Positions 16,110 to 25,364 are shown, numbered from the stretch's first letter. The stretch: 36,523 bases of DNA from Flavobacteriaceae bacterium (GCA_024643385.1 JAHEMZ010000026.1:1-36523); one strand, 5' to 3'. The notes: generated by a model not told the origin, from the sequence alone. Numbers and translations: made by a program.

Positions 16110-18617
16110 ATGAATAAGCCGATTAAAAAATTAAAACTCGTCCTATTACTTTTGTTTGTATCGGTGGGTACTTTTAGCCAGTCACCAAAAAAACCAACGG
16201 CATCAGAGATTTACCACAAAGTGCAAAAATTGAACTTTTTGGGATCAGCTCTTTATGTAGCGGCACATCCCGACGATGAAAACACCAGACTTATTTCTTT
16301 CTTGTCAAACGACATTAAAGCAAGGACCGCTTACCTGTCCATGACCAGAGGAGATGGAGGACAAAACTTAATTGGGCCCGAACTCAGTGAGCAATTGGGA
16401 GTAATACGTACGCAAGAACTTCTTGCCGCTAGAAGAATCGATGGAGGTCAACAATTCTTTACTCGGGCCAATGACTTTGGTTATTCCAAACATCCGGATG
16501 AAACGTTAGAAATTTGGAATAAGGACGAAATATTGGCAGATGTAGTACGTACGATCCGAAAATTTAAGCCGGATGTGATCATCAATCGTTTTGATCATCG
16601 CACGGCCGGAAGTACCCATGGACATCATACCTCATCTGCAATCTTAAGTGTTGCAGCTTTTGACATTGTAAATGATGCTTCAAAATATACCGAATCTGCC
16701 GAAAAGTATGGAGCATGGCAACCAAAGAGACAATTTTTCAATACCTCTTGGTGGTTTTATGGCAGTCAAGAAAACTTTGACAAGGCTGATAAATCGAACC
16801 TGGTTGAAGTTGAGACCGGAAATTTTTACCCCAGCTTAGGATTTTCAAATGGCGAAATAGCTGCTTTAAGTAGAAGCATGCACAAGTCACAAGGATTTGG
16901 CAGTTCCGGTTCGCGGGGAAGTGAGACGGAATATTTGGAATTACTTAGTGGCATTATGCCTAAAAATAAGAGTGATCTTTTTGAAGGAATCAACACAACC
17001 TGGTCGCGATTGGATGGTGGTGAAGCTATTGGTGAGATTTTACAACTCGTAGAACGTAATTTTAACTTTAAAGATCCTTCTGTACACGTACCTGATCTAA
17101 TGAAGGCCTATCTGGCCCTTCAAAAATTACCTGAAAGTTTTTGGAAAAAAGTGAAAATGGAGGAACTAAATCAAATCATTGCGGATTGTGCCGGATTATT
17201 CCTAGAAGCCGTTGCTCACAGTGTCTCTGTTGCGCCTAAAGGCGAAGTTTCCGTGACTATAGAAGCCGTCAATCGGTCCAATATTTCAATGAGCCTGGGA
17301 TCGGTTACTTCACCGGTTATTGGATTCCCTAGTTTTTTAATACCCACTCCATTACAACCCAATGAAAAATATAATCTTCAAAGTACCGAATACAGCTTTT
17401 CTGCCGGCAATTTCTCATCGCCTTATTGGTTGAAAGAGGAAGGAACCATAGGTATGTACAAAGTAACGGATAAGGACCTGATTGGGTTGCCTGAGGTGCA
17501 ACATCCATTCCCTGTATATTTCAACATGAGTATCGACGGCAAGGGAATTACCTTTGAACGCAATATCATTTATAAATACAATGACCCGGTAAAAGGAGAA
17601 GTATATCAACCCTTTGATGTGTTACCGGTTGCGACTTCATCGATTGCAGAGAAGGTAATAATATTTTCTAATTCCAAAACAAAAGAAATTCCCGTGATCG
17701 TAACTGCGGGAAATGACAATATTTCCGGGTCGGTCTCATTACAGGTTCCGGATGGATGGACCGTGTCTCCTCAGGAACAGTCAATAACCCTTAGTGCGAA
17801 AGGTGCTACTCAAACTTTATTGTTCAGTGTAACTCCTCCTCAAGAACAAAGTGAAGGATACATCAAACCATTAGTTCAAATTGGTGATCAGTTTTGTGAT
17901 AGAGAATTAATCGTCTTGAATTATGATCACATTCCTTTACAAAATCTATTACCACCTTCCCAAGCTAAGGTGGTGCACATTCCGATCGCTAAAAAAGGGG
18001 AAGATATCGGATATATTGACGGCGCCGGTGATGCCATCCCTGAAAGTTTGAAACAGATCGGGTATCAAGTGACCACGATTCAACCGGATGAAATTTCAAT
18101 GGATTATTTGAAAAAATTTGATGCGATTGTGGTGGGTATTCGAGCCTATAATACGGTTTCAGAATTGGCCTTTAAACAAACCATTTTAAATGAATACGTA
18201 AATCAAGGAGGGACATTGATCGTCCAATATAATACTTCCAGAGGTCTGGTGACAGAACAATTTGCTCCTTATTCCCTACAACTTTCCAGAGATCGAGTAA
18301 CGGACGAAAACGCAGAAATTAAGTTATTAGCAGCAGATCATCCTGTACTTAATACGCCCAATAAAATTACTTCTGCTGATTTTTCCGGGTGGGTGCAAGA
18401 AAGAGGTTTGTATTTTCCTGATACATGGGATGATGCCTTCACCCCTATTTTAGGTATGCACGATCTAGATGAACCCGAAAAACAAGGTTCTCTTTTGGTT
18501 GCTCCCTATGGAAAGGGATACTATGTGTATACCGGATTGAGTTTTTTCAGGGAATTACCCGCCGGGGTAGCAGGTGCGTATAGATTGTTTGCTAATTTGC
18601 TATCTTTAGGGAACTAA
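16110..18617 (+). CDS. secreted PIG-L family deacetylase with C-terminal NEW3-like and amidotransferase-like domains
   Basis: This 835-residue exported enzyme has signal peptide MNKPIKKLKLVLLLLFVSVG (cleavage after about residue 24). The PIG-L/LmbE zinc deacetylase domain spans about 40-300, with AHPDDE (His53, Asp55, Asp56) and HGHH (170-173) as metal and catalytic residues. These enzymes remove N-acetyl groups from sugar-type substrates. Residues about 540-620 look like a beta-sandwich of the NEW3 type (VPDGWTVSPQEQSITL). Residues about 650-835 resemble a class I glutamine-amidotransferase-like fold (KKFDAIVVGIRAYN, YVNQGGTLIVQYN) without a clear catalytic Cys. It is followed at once by a 43-residue membrane peptide and a symporter, suggesting deacetylation coupled to uptake. 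The substrate is unknown. Confidence 0.88.
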   Translation: MNKPIKKLKLVLLLLFVSVGTFSQSPKKPTASEIYHKVQKLNFLGSALYVAAHPDDENTRLISFLSNDIKARTAYLSMTRGDGGQNLIGPELSEQLGVIRTQELLAARRIDGGQQFFTRANDFGYSKHPDETLEIWNKDEILADVVRTIRKFKPDVIINRFDHRTAGSTHGHHTSSAILSVAAFDIVNDASKYTESAEKYGAWQPKRQFFNTSWWFYGSQENFDKADKSNLVEVETGNFYPSLGFSNGEIAALSRSMHKSQGFGSSGSRGSETEYLELLSGIMPKNKSDLFEGINTTWSRLDGGEAIGEILQLVERNFNFKDPSVHVPDLMKAYLALQKLPESFWKKVKMEELNQIIADCAGLFLEAVAHSVSVAPKGEVSVTIEAVNRSNISMSLGSVTSPVIGFPSFLIPTPLQPNEKYNLQSTEYSFSAGNFSSPYWLKEEGTIGMYKVTDKDLIGLPEVQHPFPVYFNMSIDGKGITFERNIIYKYNDPVKGEVYQPFDVLPVATSSIAEKVIIFSNSKTKEIPVIVTAGNDNISGSVSLQVPDGWTVSPQEQSITLSAKGATQTLLFSVTPPQEQSEGYIKPLVQIGDQFCDRELIVLNYDHIPLQNLLPPSQAKVVHIPIAKKGEDIGYIDGAGDAIPESLKQIGYQVTTIQPDEISMDYLKKFDAIVVGIRAYNTVSELAFKQTILNEYVNQGGTLIVQYNTSRGLVTEQFAPYSLQLSRDRVTDENAEIKLLAADHPVLNTPNKITSADFSGWVQERGLYFPDTWDDAFTPILGMHDLDEPEKQGSLLVAPYGKGYYVYTGLSFFRELPAGVAGAYRLFANLLSLGN

Positions 18618-18618
18618 A

Positions 18619-18750
18619 ATGGAAAAACATAAAACCTCACCGGACGATATTCAGGTAAAATTTACTTGGAAAAGAAAATATTCACTCCTATTGATCTTGA
18701 ATGCGATCTACATTCTACTATTCTATTATCTCATGAAAATCTACGCTTAG
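18619..18750 (+). CDS. 43-residue single-helix membrane peptide encoded before a symporter
   Basis: An ATG 1 base after the PIG-L stop opens a 43-codon frame whose TAG ends 1 base before the symporter ATG. The product has a polar N-terminus (MEKHKTSPDDIQVKFTWKRK) and one transmembrane helix, YSLLLILNAIYILLFYYLMK. It ends IYA. The basic residues before the helix predict a cytoplasmic N-terminus. The tight fit between two genes argues that it is real. Small partner proteins next to sodium:solute symporters are known (YhdT with PanF, YjcH with ActP, DUF4212 proteins). This one is shorter and I recognise no family, so an accessory role is inference. Confidence 0.72.
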   Translation: MEKHKTSPDDIQVKFTWKRKYSLLLILNAIYILLFYYLMKIYA

Positions 18751-18751
18751 A

Positions 18752-20452
18752 ATGACACAGTTAGACTGGATCGTATTACTCGGGACGCTTGCCTTCATTG
18801 TACTCTATGGAACCTACAAGGCAAGGGGAAGTAAAAACGTGACCGACTATCTCAAGGGAGGAAATCAGGCACATTGGTGGACCATTGGACTTAGTGTCAT
18901 GGCAACACAGGCCAGTGCTATTACCTTTTTATCGACACCGGGGCAAGCTTTTCATGATGGAATGGGCTTTGTTCAATTTTATTTCGGACTTCCTATTGCC
19001 ATGGTGATCATTAGTTTGGTATTTATTCCCTTATACCATAAACTAAAAGTATTCACGGCTTATGAATATTTAGAAAGTAAGTTCGATTTAAAGACACGAA
19101 CCATTACAGCGCTCTTCTTCCTGATACAACGAGGGTTGTCTGCAGGGATCACCATTTTTGCTCCCTCGATCATCCTGTCTGCGGTTTTGGGATGGAATTT
19201 ATTGTATTTGAATGTTCTTATAGGAATTTTAGTGATCATTTATACCGTAAGTGGTGGTACCAAAGCAGTTAGTATTACCCAAAAACAACAGATGGCCGTT
19301 ATTTTCGGAGGTATGTTTTTGGCATTTCTAATTATTTTGAATTTTCTTCCGTTGGATGTTTCTTTCACCAGAGCGTTAGAAATTGCCGGAGCAGGTGGGA
19401 AAATGGAAATCCTGGATTTTTCTTTTGATTTTGAAAATCGATATACTTTTTGGAGTGGGATCATTGGGGGAACTTTCTTGGCCCTCTCCTACTTTGGAAC
19501 AGATCAAAGTCAGGTACAACGATACCTATCCGGTCGTTCCGTTAAGATGAGCCAAATGGGACTCATCATGAATGGATTCTTAAAAGTGCCGATGCAATTT
19601 TTTATATTGTTAATCGGGGTCATGGTTTTTGTGTTTTATCAGTTCAACACCTCTCCTTTGAACTTTAATCCGTCTGCCGTCAAAGACGTCCTCAAATCGG
19701 AATACGCCGCGGAATACAGAGGGCTGGAAAAAGAAAAAGAATTACTACAAAGTGAGATCAAAGAGTTTCAATTGGAATATGTACGTTTAGAAGATTCCGA
19801 GGCGAAAGGAGTATTGAGAGAAAAAATTCAAACCTTGAATGCCTCAGAAAAAGATTTACGCGAAGCATCCAAAGTATTGATTAAAAAAGCAAACCCGGCT
19901 GCTGAAACCAATGATAAAGATTATGTCTTTATTCATTTTATCCTATCCCAATTGCCCAGAGGTCTTATTGGTTTGCTTCTTGCCGTAATATTAAGTGCTG
20001 CCATGTCGTCCACTGCAAGTGAATTGAATGCCTTAGGGTCTACCACTACCATTGATCTATATAAGAGAAATAGCCCAGGGCAAACGGAACGTCACTATGT
20101 TTCGGCTTCTCGCTGGTTTACATTATTGTGGGGAATCATTGCTATTACGGTTGCCTGTACGGCCAATTTATTTGACAATTTGATCCAGTTGGTCAATATA
20201 ATTGGTTCCATCTTCTATGGGAATATCCTTGGCGTGTTCTTAATGGCTTTCTTCGTAAAAAAGGTTTCATCCAACGCGGTGTTTTTTGCGGCCATTATCA
20301 ACCAATTATTAGTGATTGGTTTATTTCTAATGGACAAGTACGAAATAATTAAACTCCCCTATTTGTGGCTTAATTTCGTAGGTTGTGTCACTGTGATAAC
20401 TATCGCTTTATCCCTCAACCTATTAATGAACAAGAAGGAACCAACCGTTTAA
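18752..20452 (+). CDS. sodium:solute symporter (SSS family)
   Basis: This 566-residue inner-membrane transporter has about 13 helices and the SSS/SGLT layout. The N-terminal sequence is LDWIVLLGTLAFIVLYGTYK. The core motif region is GGNQAHWWTIGLSVMATQAS, then AITFLSTPGQAFHDGMGF. IYTVSGGTKAVSITQ lies near residue 165, the sodium-site helix SYFGTDQSQVQRYLSGRS near 245-262, and LLAVILSAAMSSTASELNAL near 412. A highly charged coiled-coil-like insert (about 315-390) interrupts the helices; SSS transporters such as SGLT lack it in this form. The substrate is probably a sugar or acetylated amine given the upstream PIG-L enzyme, but that is inference. It begins 1 base after the small membrane peptide gene and is the last gene of the run. 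Confidence 0.92.
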   Translation: MTQLDWIVLLGTLAFIVLYGTYKARGSKNVTDYLKGGNQAHWWTIGLSVMATQASAITFLSTPGQAFHDGMGFVQFYFGLPIAMVIISLVFIPLYHKLKVFTAYEYLESKFDLKTRTITALFFLIQRGLSAGITIFAPSIILSAVLGWNLLYLNVLIGILVIIYTVSGGTKAVSITQKQQMAVIFGGMFLAFLIILNFLPLDVSFTRALEIAGAGGKMEILDFSFDFENRYTFWSGIIGGTFLALSYFGTDQSQVQRYLSGRSVKMSQMGLIMNGFLKVPMQFFILLIGVMVFVFYQFNTSPLNFNPSAVKDVLKSEYAAEYRGLEKEKELLQSEIKEFQLEYVRLEDSEAKGVLREKIQTLNASEKDLREASKVLIKKANPAAETNDKDYVFIHFILSQLPRGLIGLLLAVILSAAMSSTASELNALGSTTTIDLYKRNSPGQTERHYVSASRWFTLLWGIIAITVACTANLFDNLIQLVNIIGSIFYGNILGVFLMAFFVKKVSSNAVFFAAIINQLLVIGLFLMDKYEIIKLPYLWLNFVGCVTVITIALSLNLLMNKKEPTV

Positions 20453-20501
20453 GTTGTTCCCTTATATTTTCTATTTAATCGGCTCGTCCAAGTTTTAATG
20501 T

Positions 20502-20532
20502 ATTTATGAATACAAGCATAAGATTCATAAAT
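20502..20532. repeat. 10-bp perfect inverted repeat downstream of the symporter
   Basis: ATTTATGAAT (20502-20511) and ATTCATAAAT (20523-20532) are perfect inverted copies around an 11-base loop. There is no T run right after, so it is not a classical terminator. It could be an RNA 3' stem that protects the symporter transcript, or a protein-binding site. Confidence 0.55.
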
Positions 20533-20727
20533 GGAATTATTGACCGCTTGCATCCTTAAAGAATGATCCCCACATTTGTCTCATCAATTAGCAATTCTCA
20601 TAGCATTTAAAAGAAGTAATTGGGGAGTTATTTAAAATGAATTTTGGGCGTTGTTAATTGAAGATGAAACGGGATGGACAGTGGGTTTATCATACTAGGT
20701 TATAAATGGACTTCTCGTGGAATCGAC

Positions 20728-20760
20728 AAAAAAATGGCAGCCTTTTAAGCTGCCATTTTT
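20728..20760. terminator. bidirectional terminator between symporter and S9 peptidase genes
   Basis: ATGGCAGC (20734-20741) and GCTGCCAT (20749-20756) form a perfect 8-bp stem with loop CTTTTAA. Runs of A upstream and T downstream give a T tract on either strand. It lies 20 bases after the S9 peptidase stop. Confidence 0.9.
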
Positions 20761-20779
20761 CATTGGAATTTTAATGATG

Positions 20780-22810
20780 CTATTTGTCTTTATATTTATC
20801 AAACCAAGCTAGGATATGGGCGACCTTTGTGATAAGATTACTTGGACGGTTAGCAATCCCGTGAGAGGCTTCCGGAATTTCCACAAGTACGGTTTCTATC
20901 TTCCTTAATTTTAGTGCATGATACAATTGTTTTGCTTCACTAGGTGGTGTACGTAGATCATTCATCCCGACCATGACCATTGTTGGTGTTTCGACATTAC
21001 CCACTAAGGATATAGGTGAAAACTTCCAATAGTTCTCAAAATTCTCCCAAGGCTGCCCGGGATAGCGGGAGTCAGCGTAGCCAAAATAATTATCTGCTGT
21101 CAACGTCTTACTAATCCAATTCATAACCGGTTTAACTACCACAGCCGCTTTAAAGCGATGGGTCTTTCCAATGATCCAGGCTGTCATGATCCCTCCGGCG
21201 CTTCCTCCGGTCACAAATAATTCCTCAGAATTGATCTTTCCAATCTTTAACACCTCATCTACCCCATCCATGACATCATTATAATCTTCTCCGGGATAAT
21301 TATTGAATAGTAAATTTCCAAATTCTTCTCCGTAACTCGTACTACCTCTTGGATTAGGAAAGAAAACAAAATAACCTTGTGCGGCGAATAATTGCAATTC
21401 AGCAGAGAAAAAAGGTCCGTAATTTAGAATAGGACCTCCGTGATTCTCCACAATCAATGGGTATTTTTTATTTTCATCGAAATGAGTAGGATACATCAAC
21501 CAACCTTGCAAATCTCTTCCGTCCACAGAAGATTTATAACGAACTTCCTTTACCGAAGCCATCTTTTTATGCTGTAACAGATCTTCATTGAGTGCGGTTA
21601 GTACTTTCGGTTTTGCATTTGGCTTTTCCAGCAAAGCCACATCAGCGGGCCTATTTGGATAAGAAATGGTGTAGGTGATCTTGCCGGTTTGTGAGACGCT
21701 AAAACTACCCCCGGAATAGGGTCTTCCTAGCGAAGTTCCCCCCACATTATCCACGTATTCGGTGAGTTTACCATTCAAGTCCATATACCCGATCTTCGTC
21801 AATCCCCAATCATTGTATTGTACGTAGAATCCTTTGCTGTCCGCTGCCCACTCCGCGGTGGTGATGTCACGATCCAGCGTTTTGGATATGACGCGTTTTT
21901 GGGTGCCGTTCACATCCATTACTTGTAATTGCATCACTTGATACGCCTGGACCTTATCCTCATAACCTAGATAGGCGATCATTGTACCATCCGGAGAGAC
22001 CTTGGGTTCGTCATCCGGACCCTGACGATCGGTAAGGGTTTCAAACTGCCCCGTGGAGATATCTATAGCATACACCTCACTGTTTCTGAATTCATATTCC
22101 CAATTAGGGTTTCGATTCCCTGAGAAAAATATTTTGTGACCTTTCTTTGACCATGAAAGATTTCCACCGTGATTAAAAGCACCCGAGGTCACTTGTCGAG
22201 GTGAACCCCCTTCCGCCGGAATCAAAAAAATATGAGTAAAACCGGGGTCAATGTATCCCGATCCATCTGCTTCATGTTTTAAGCGATCCGTGATCCTTGG
22301 AGTATCAGCCCATTTTGCTCCTTTGGGTTTTTCCGGCATCTTGGCCAAAACCGGTGGTTTTTCTTTTACGGTCATGGTAAATGCAATCTGCTTTCCGTCC
22401 GGTGACCATGCTAAATTAGACGGACTCTGTTCCAATTGCGTGAGACGTGCCACATTGCCTGTTGCCGTCCAGTACACATAGATCTCACTACCTTCCTCTG
22501 TTTTGCTCACAAAAGCAATACGATCACCATTCGGAGACCATTGCGCTCCACCTTCATTCACCTCGCGAGAAGTTAACTTATGATGCGTTCCTTTCTCATC
22601 GGTACTTACTATCCATAATGCTTTTTTTGTCCCATCTTTCATGATATCGAAACCGGTACGCTCATAGATAATATAGGCCCCATTTGGCGAAAGCAAAGGT
22701 TGATTGGCATATTCTAACTGAAATACATCCAAATAATCAAATTTGGACTCTATCTGACCGGATAAAGGCAAAGCCATTGTCAGTAAAAAAATAAAAATAA
22801 GTTGCTTCAT
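20780..22810 (-). CDS. secreted S9 family prolyl oligopeptidase-like peptidase
   Basis: This 676-residue exported serine peptidase of the dipeptidyl/acylaminoacyl peptidase group has signal peptide MKQLIFIFLLTMALPLSGQ. Residues about 25-400 are a beta-propeller with WD40/TolB-like repeats (QWSPNGDRIAFVSK, AWSPDGKQIAFTM, KVSPDGTMIAYLG). The alpha/beta-hydrolase domain follows, with ENHGGP for the oxyanion region. The triad is Ser537 in GGSAGG, Asp618 in GMNDLRTPP and His650 in ASHGIA. It should trim short peptides in the periplasm or outside. A -33/-7 promoter pair lies just upstream, so it is probably transcribed on its own. Confidence 0.93.
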   Translation of the reverse strand: MKQLIFIFLLTMALPLSGQIESKFDYLDVFQLEYANQPLLSPNGAYIIYERTGFDIMKDGTKKALWIVSTDEKGTHHKLTSREVNEGGAQWSPNGDRIAFVSKTEEGSEIYVYWTATGNVARLTQLEQSPSNLAWSPDGKQIAFTMTVKEKPPVLAKMPEKPKGAKWADTPRITDRLKHEADGSGYIDPGFTHIFLIPAEGGSPRQVTSGAFNHGGNLSWSKKGHKIFFSGNRNPNWEYEFRNSEVYAIDISTGQFETLTDRQGPDDEPKVSPDGTMIAYLGYEDKVQAYQVMQLQVMDVNGTQKRVISKTLDRDITTAEWAADSKGFYVQYNDWGLTKIGYMDLNGKLTEYVDNVGGTSLGRPYSGGSFSVSQTGKITYTISYPNRPADVALLEKPNAKPKVLTALNEDLLQHKKMASVKEVRYKSSVDGRDLQGWLMYPTHFDENKKYPLIVENHGGPILNYGPFFSAELQLFAAQGYFVFFPNPRGSTSYGEEFGNLLFNNYPGEDYNDVMDGVDEVLKIGKINSEELFVTGGSAGGIMTAWIIGKTHRFKAAVVVKPVMNWISKTLTADNYFGYADSRYPGQPWENFENYWKFSPISLVGNVETPTMVMVGMNDLRTPPSEAKQLYHALKLRKIETVLVEIPEASHGIANRPSNLITKVAHILAWFDKYKDK

Positions 22811-22830
22811 GATCTGTAATTGTAAGGGAT

Positions 22831-22861
22831 TAAAGATAACTGATTTTAAATTTTAAGGCAA
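22831..22861 (-). promoter_or_regulatory. promoter of the S9 peptidase gene
   Basis: On the minus strand TTG (22861-22859), a 20-base spacer and TATCTTTA (22838-22831) match the Bacteroidota -33/-7 arrangement, with one mismatch in the last base. It lies 20 bases before the ATG at 22810. This is the best two-part promoter match in the window. Confidence 0.5.
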
Positions 22862-22896
22862 TTCATAAGGGTCAAACCTAATCAATTTGGAAAGGT

Positions 22897-22914
22897 AATT
22901 GACATACGTCAATT
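22897..22914 (-). terminator. hairpin after the ettA-HAD unit (weak terminator or operator)
   Basis: AATTGAC-ATAC-GTCAATT is a perfect 7-bp inverted repeat 7 bases after the HAD stop. On the minus strand it is followed by only a short T-containing stretch, so termination would be weak. The symmetric TTGAC/GTCAA core could equally be an operator for the S9 gene downstream. Confidence 0.4.
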
Positions 22915-22921
22915 TATATCT

Positions 22922-23614
22922 CTAAAGAAGAGTTAACATGTCTGTAGCCTTTTCCAACAATCTAAAGTTCGGATGATCCACCGGCTCCTTCACCATTTCA
23001 TGAACCCACGTGGTATGAAAAGGAATATGAAAGCCATGACCCCCTACTTCCAACACCGGAAGAATATCACTTTTCACGCTATTCCCTACCATTAGAAATT
23101 GATCAGGCTGAAGATCCAAATGACGAATTAGTTTCATATAATGTCTCGGCGTTTTATCGGAAACGATTTCAATATGATGAAAGTAAGACTCCAATCCGGA
23201 TTTAACCAATTTCCTTTCTTGGTCGAGCAAATCGCCTTTGGTGGCCATCACCAATTTATATTTGGAGGTCAAATACTTGAGCGTTTCTTCGATACCATCT
23301 ATCAACACAATAGGAGCATTGAGCATTTCCTTCCCGATCTGAATCAATTGTTCGACCACAGAAATAGGCAATTTCCCATTCGAAAATTCGATAGCAGCCT
23401 CAATAAGTGATAAGGTAAAAGGTTTTATGCCATAGCCATAAAGAGGAAGGTTTTTCATCTCCATATCGAAAAGGAGTTTATTACATTCCTCTTCGGCTAT
23501 GTAGTCTTTCAATAAAACACAAAATCGTTGTTCCGTTTCCCGAAACAGCATTTCATTTTCCCAAAGCGTATCATCGGCGTCAAAGGCAATAGATCGAATA
23601 TGAGATAAGGGCAT
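22922..23614 (-). CDS. HAD-superfamily hydrolase
   Basis: This 230-residue soluble HAD hydrolase has motif I FDADDTLWENE (residues 15-25). A helical cap occupies about 27-100, motif II is the ATK of LVMATKGDLL near 124, Lys is in VSDKTPRHYMKLIRHL, and motif IV is LMVGNSVKSDILPV near 175. These place it in the phosphatase (haloacid dehalogenase subfamily I) group, with a small phosphorylated metabolite as likely substrate. Its ATG overlaps the ettA stop by one base (TAATG), so the two are probably translationally coupled. The exact substrate cannot be read from the sequence. Confidence 0.9.
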   Translation of the reverse strand: MPLSHIRSIAFDADDTLWENEMLFRETEQRFCVLLKDYIAEEECNKLLFDMEMKNLPLYGYGIKPFTLSLIEAAIEFSNGKLPISVVEQLIQIGKEMLNAPIVLIDGIEETLKYLTSKYKLVMATKGDLLDQERKLVKSGLESYFHHIEIVSDKTPRHYMKLIRHLDLQPDQFLMVGNSVKSDILPVLEVGGHGFHIPFHTTWVHEMVKEPVDHPNFRLLEKATDMLTLL

Positions 23615-25305
23615 TAGCGAATTAACTTTTTGTATTTGATACGTTTAGGCATTAGATCACCCCCTAATCGTTTCTTTTTATTCTCTTCATAATCACTAAA
23701 TCCACCTTCAAAGAAATAGACCTCGCTATTTCCTTCAAACGACAAAATATGCGTACAAATACGATCCAGGAACCATCGATCGTGACTGATGATCACCGCA
23801 CAACCGGCAAAGTTCTCCAAACCTTCTTCCAAGGCGCGCAAGGTGTTTATATCCAAATCGTTGGTAGGTTCGTCCAATAATAAAACATTCCCTTCTTCTT
23901 TTAGTGTCATAGCCAAATGCAAACGGTTGCGCTCCCCTCCCGACAACATGGAAACTTTCTTATTTTGTTCACTTCCGGAGAAATTAAATCTACTTAAATA
24001 CGCCCTGGAATTCACTTGACGGCCACCCATCATGATCAGTTCCTGCCCGTCACTGAAATTCTGCCAAATGGTCTTTTCCAGGTCAATATTGGAATGACTT
24101 TGATCCACATAAGCGATCTGAACCGTATCACCAACACTAAAAGTTCCATTATCCGGTGCTATCTCCCCCATGATCATTTTGAAGATGGTGGTCTTTCCGG
24201 CTCCATTCGGACCAATGATCCCAACAATCCCGGCTTGCGGTAATTTAAAGTTCAAGTTGTCGTACAACAACTTGTCTCCATAGGCCTTTGCCACGCCTTT
24301 CGCTTCGATGACATTCGTACCCAATCTCGGCCCATTAGGGATATAGATCTCCAGGTTCTCATCCAACTGCTTCTGGTCCTGGCTCATCAATTTTTCGTAA
24401 TTACTCAAACGAGCTTTTTGCTTCGATTGTCGACCCTTAGGTGCCATTCGCACCCATTCTAATTCTCGTTCCAAAGTTTTTTGACGTTTACTGGCTTGTT
24501 TTTGTTCTTGCGCCAATCGTTTGGATTTCTGCTCTAACCAAGAAGAATAATTTCCTTTCCAGGGAATTCCTTCCCCCCGATCCAACTCTAAGATCCAGCC
24601 CGCCACATTGTCCAAGAAATAACGGTCGTGAGTGACGGCAATTACCGTACCCTTATACTGAGCCAAATGATGCTCTAACCAATGGACACTTTCAGCATCC
24701 AAGTGGTTGGTGGGCTCATCCAACAATAGCACATCCGGTTCCTTCAACAACAACCGACATAAAGCCACACGCCTGCGCTCCCCACCTGAAAGCACCTTGA
24801 TCGGAGTATCGCCTTCCGGGGTTCGCAAAGCATCCATGGCGATCTCCAGTTTTGTATCCAGTTCCCAAGCATTAGTCGCGTCAATTTGATCTTGAAGTTT
24901 TGCCTGTTTCGCCATCAACTCGTCCATTTTATCCGGATGCTCATATACTTCGGGTAGTCCGAACATATCATTGATCTTATTGTATTCATCCAAAATATCA
25001 ACCACATCCTGTACTCCCTCCTTTACCACATCAATAACTGTCTTATCTTCATCCAGTTTAGGTTCCTGTTCCAAATAGCCCACCGTATAACCCGGTGCAA
25101 AGACTACATCCCCTTGGTGATTTTTATCCAGCCCGGCAATAATTTTTAACAAGGTAGATTTACCACTTCCATTCAATCCTAAGATCCCGATCTTAGCACC
25201 ATAAAAAAAGCTGAGGTAAATATTCTTTAATACAGGAGTTTGGGAGTTTGGGTAGGTTTTAGAAACTCCCGACATCGAAAAGATGACTTTCTTATCGTCA
25301 GACAT
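23614..25305 (-). CDS. ettA: energy-dependent translational throttle protein EttA (ABC-F)
   Basis: This is a 563-residue cytosolic ATPase with two ABC domains and no membrane part. The first domain has Walker A GLNGSGKST (43-51), signature LSGGERRRVALCRLLL and Walker B DVLLLDEPTNHLD. The arm insert and the charged linker (KQASKRQKTLERELEWVRMA) follow. The second domain has GPNGAGKTT, LSGGERNRLHLAM and LLLDEPTNDLD, the NDLD form seen in EttA. It closely matches the E. coli protein in length. EttA binds the ribosomal E site and links translation to ATP/ADP level. It is followed by the HAD gene with a one-base overlap. An AGTTAT/ATAACT inverted repeat (25321-25342) lies in its leader. Confidence 0.95.
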   Translation of the reverse strand: MSDDKKVIFSMSGVSKTYPNSQTPVLKNIYLSFFYGAKIGILGLNGSGKSTLLKIIAGLDKNHQGDVVFAPGYTVGYLEQEPKLDEDKTVIDVVKEGVQDVVDILDEYNKINDMFGLPEVYEHPDKMDELMAKQAKLQDQIDATNAWELDTKLEIAMDALRTPEGDTPIKVLSGGERRRVALCRLLLKEPDVLLLDEPTNHLDAESVHWLEHHLAQYKGTVIAVTHDRYFLDNVAGWILELDRGEGIPWKGNYSSWLEQKSKRLAQEQKQASKRQKTLERELEWVRMAPKGRQSKQKARLSNYEKLMSQDQKQLDENLEIYIPNGPRLGTNVIEAKGVAKAYGDKLLYDNLNFKLPQAGIVGIIGPNGAGKTTIFKMIMGEIAPDNGTFSVGDTVQIAYVDQSHSNIDLEKTIWQNFSDGQELIMMGGRQVNSRAYLSRFNFSGSEQNKKVSMLSGGERNRLHLAMTLKEEGNVLLLDEPTNDLDINTLRALEEGLENFAGCAVIISHDRWFLDRICTHILSFEGNSEVYFFEGGFSDYEENKKKRLGGDLMPKRIKYKKLIR

Positions 25306-25364
25306 ATATTTTTAAATATTAGTTATGAGTATTGAGATAACTTTAAAAGCACCGGATTCTTACC

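Larger units (their letters stand above)
20453..20779. other. 327-base convergent intergenic region
   Basis: This separates the symporter (plus strand) from the S9 peptidase (minus strand). It holds a 10-bp inverted repeat (20502-20532) and a bidirectional terminator (20728-20760). I see no ORF with protein-like composition and no RNA gene. The long spacing for a convergent pair hints at deleted or decayed sequence. Confidence 0.6.
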
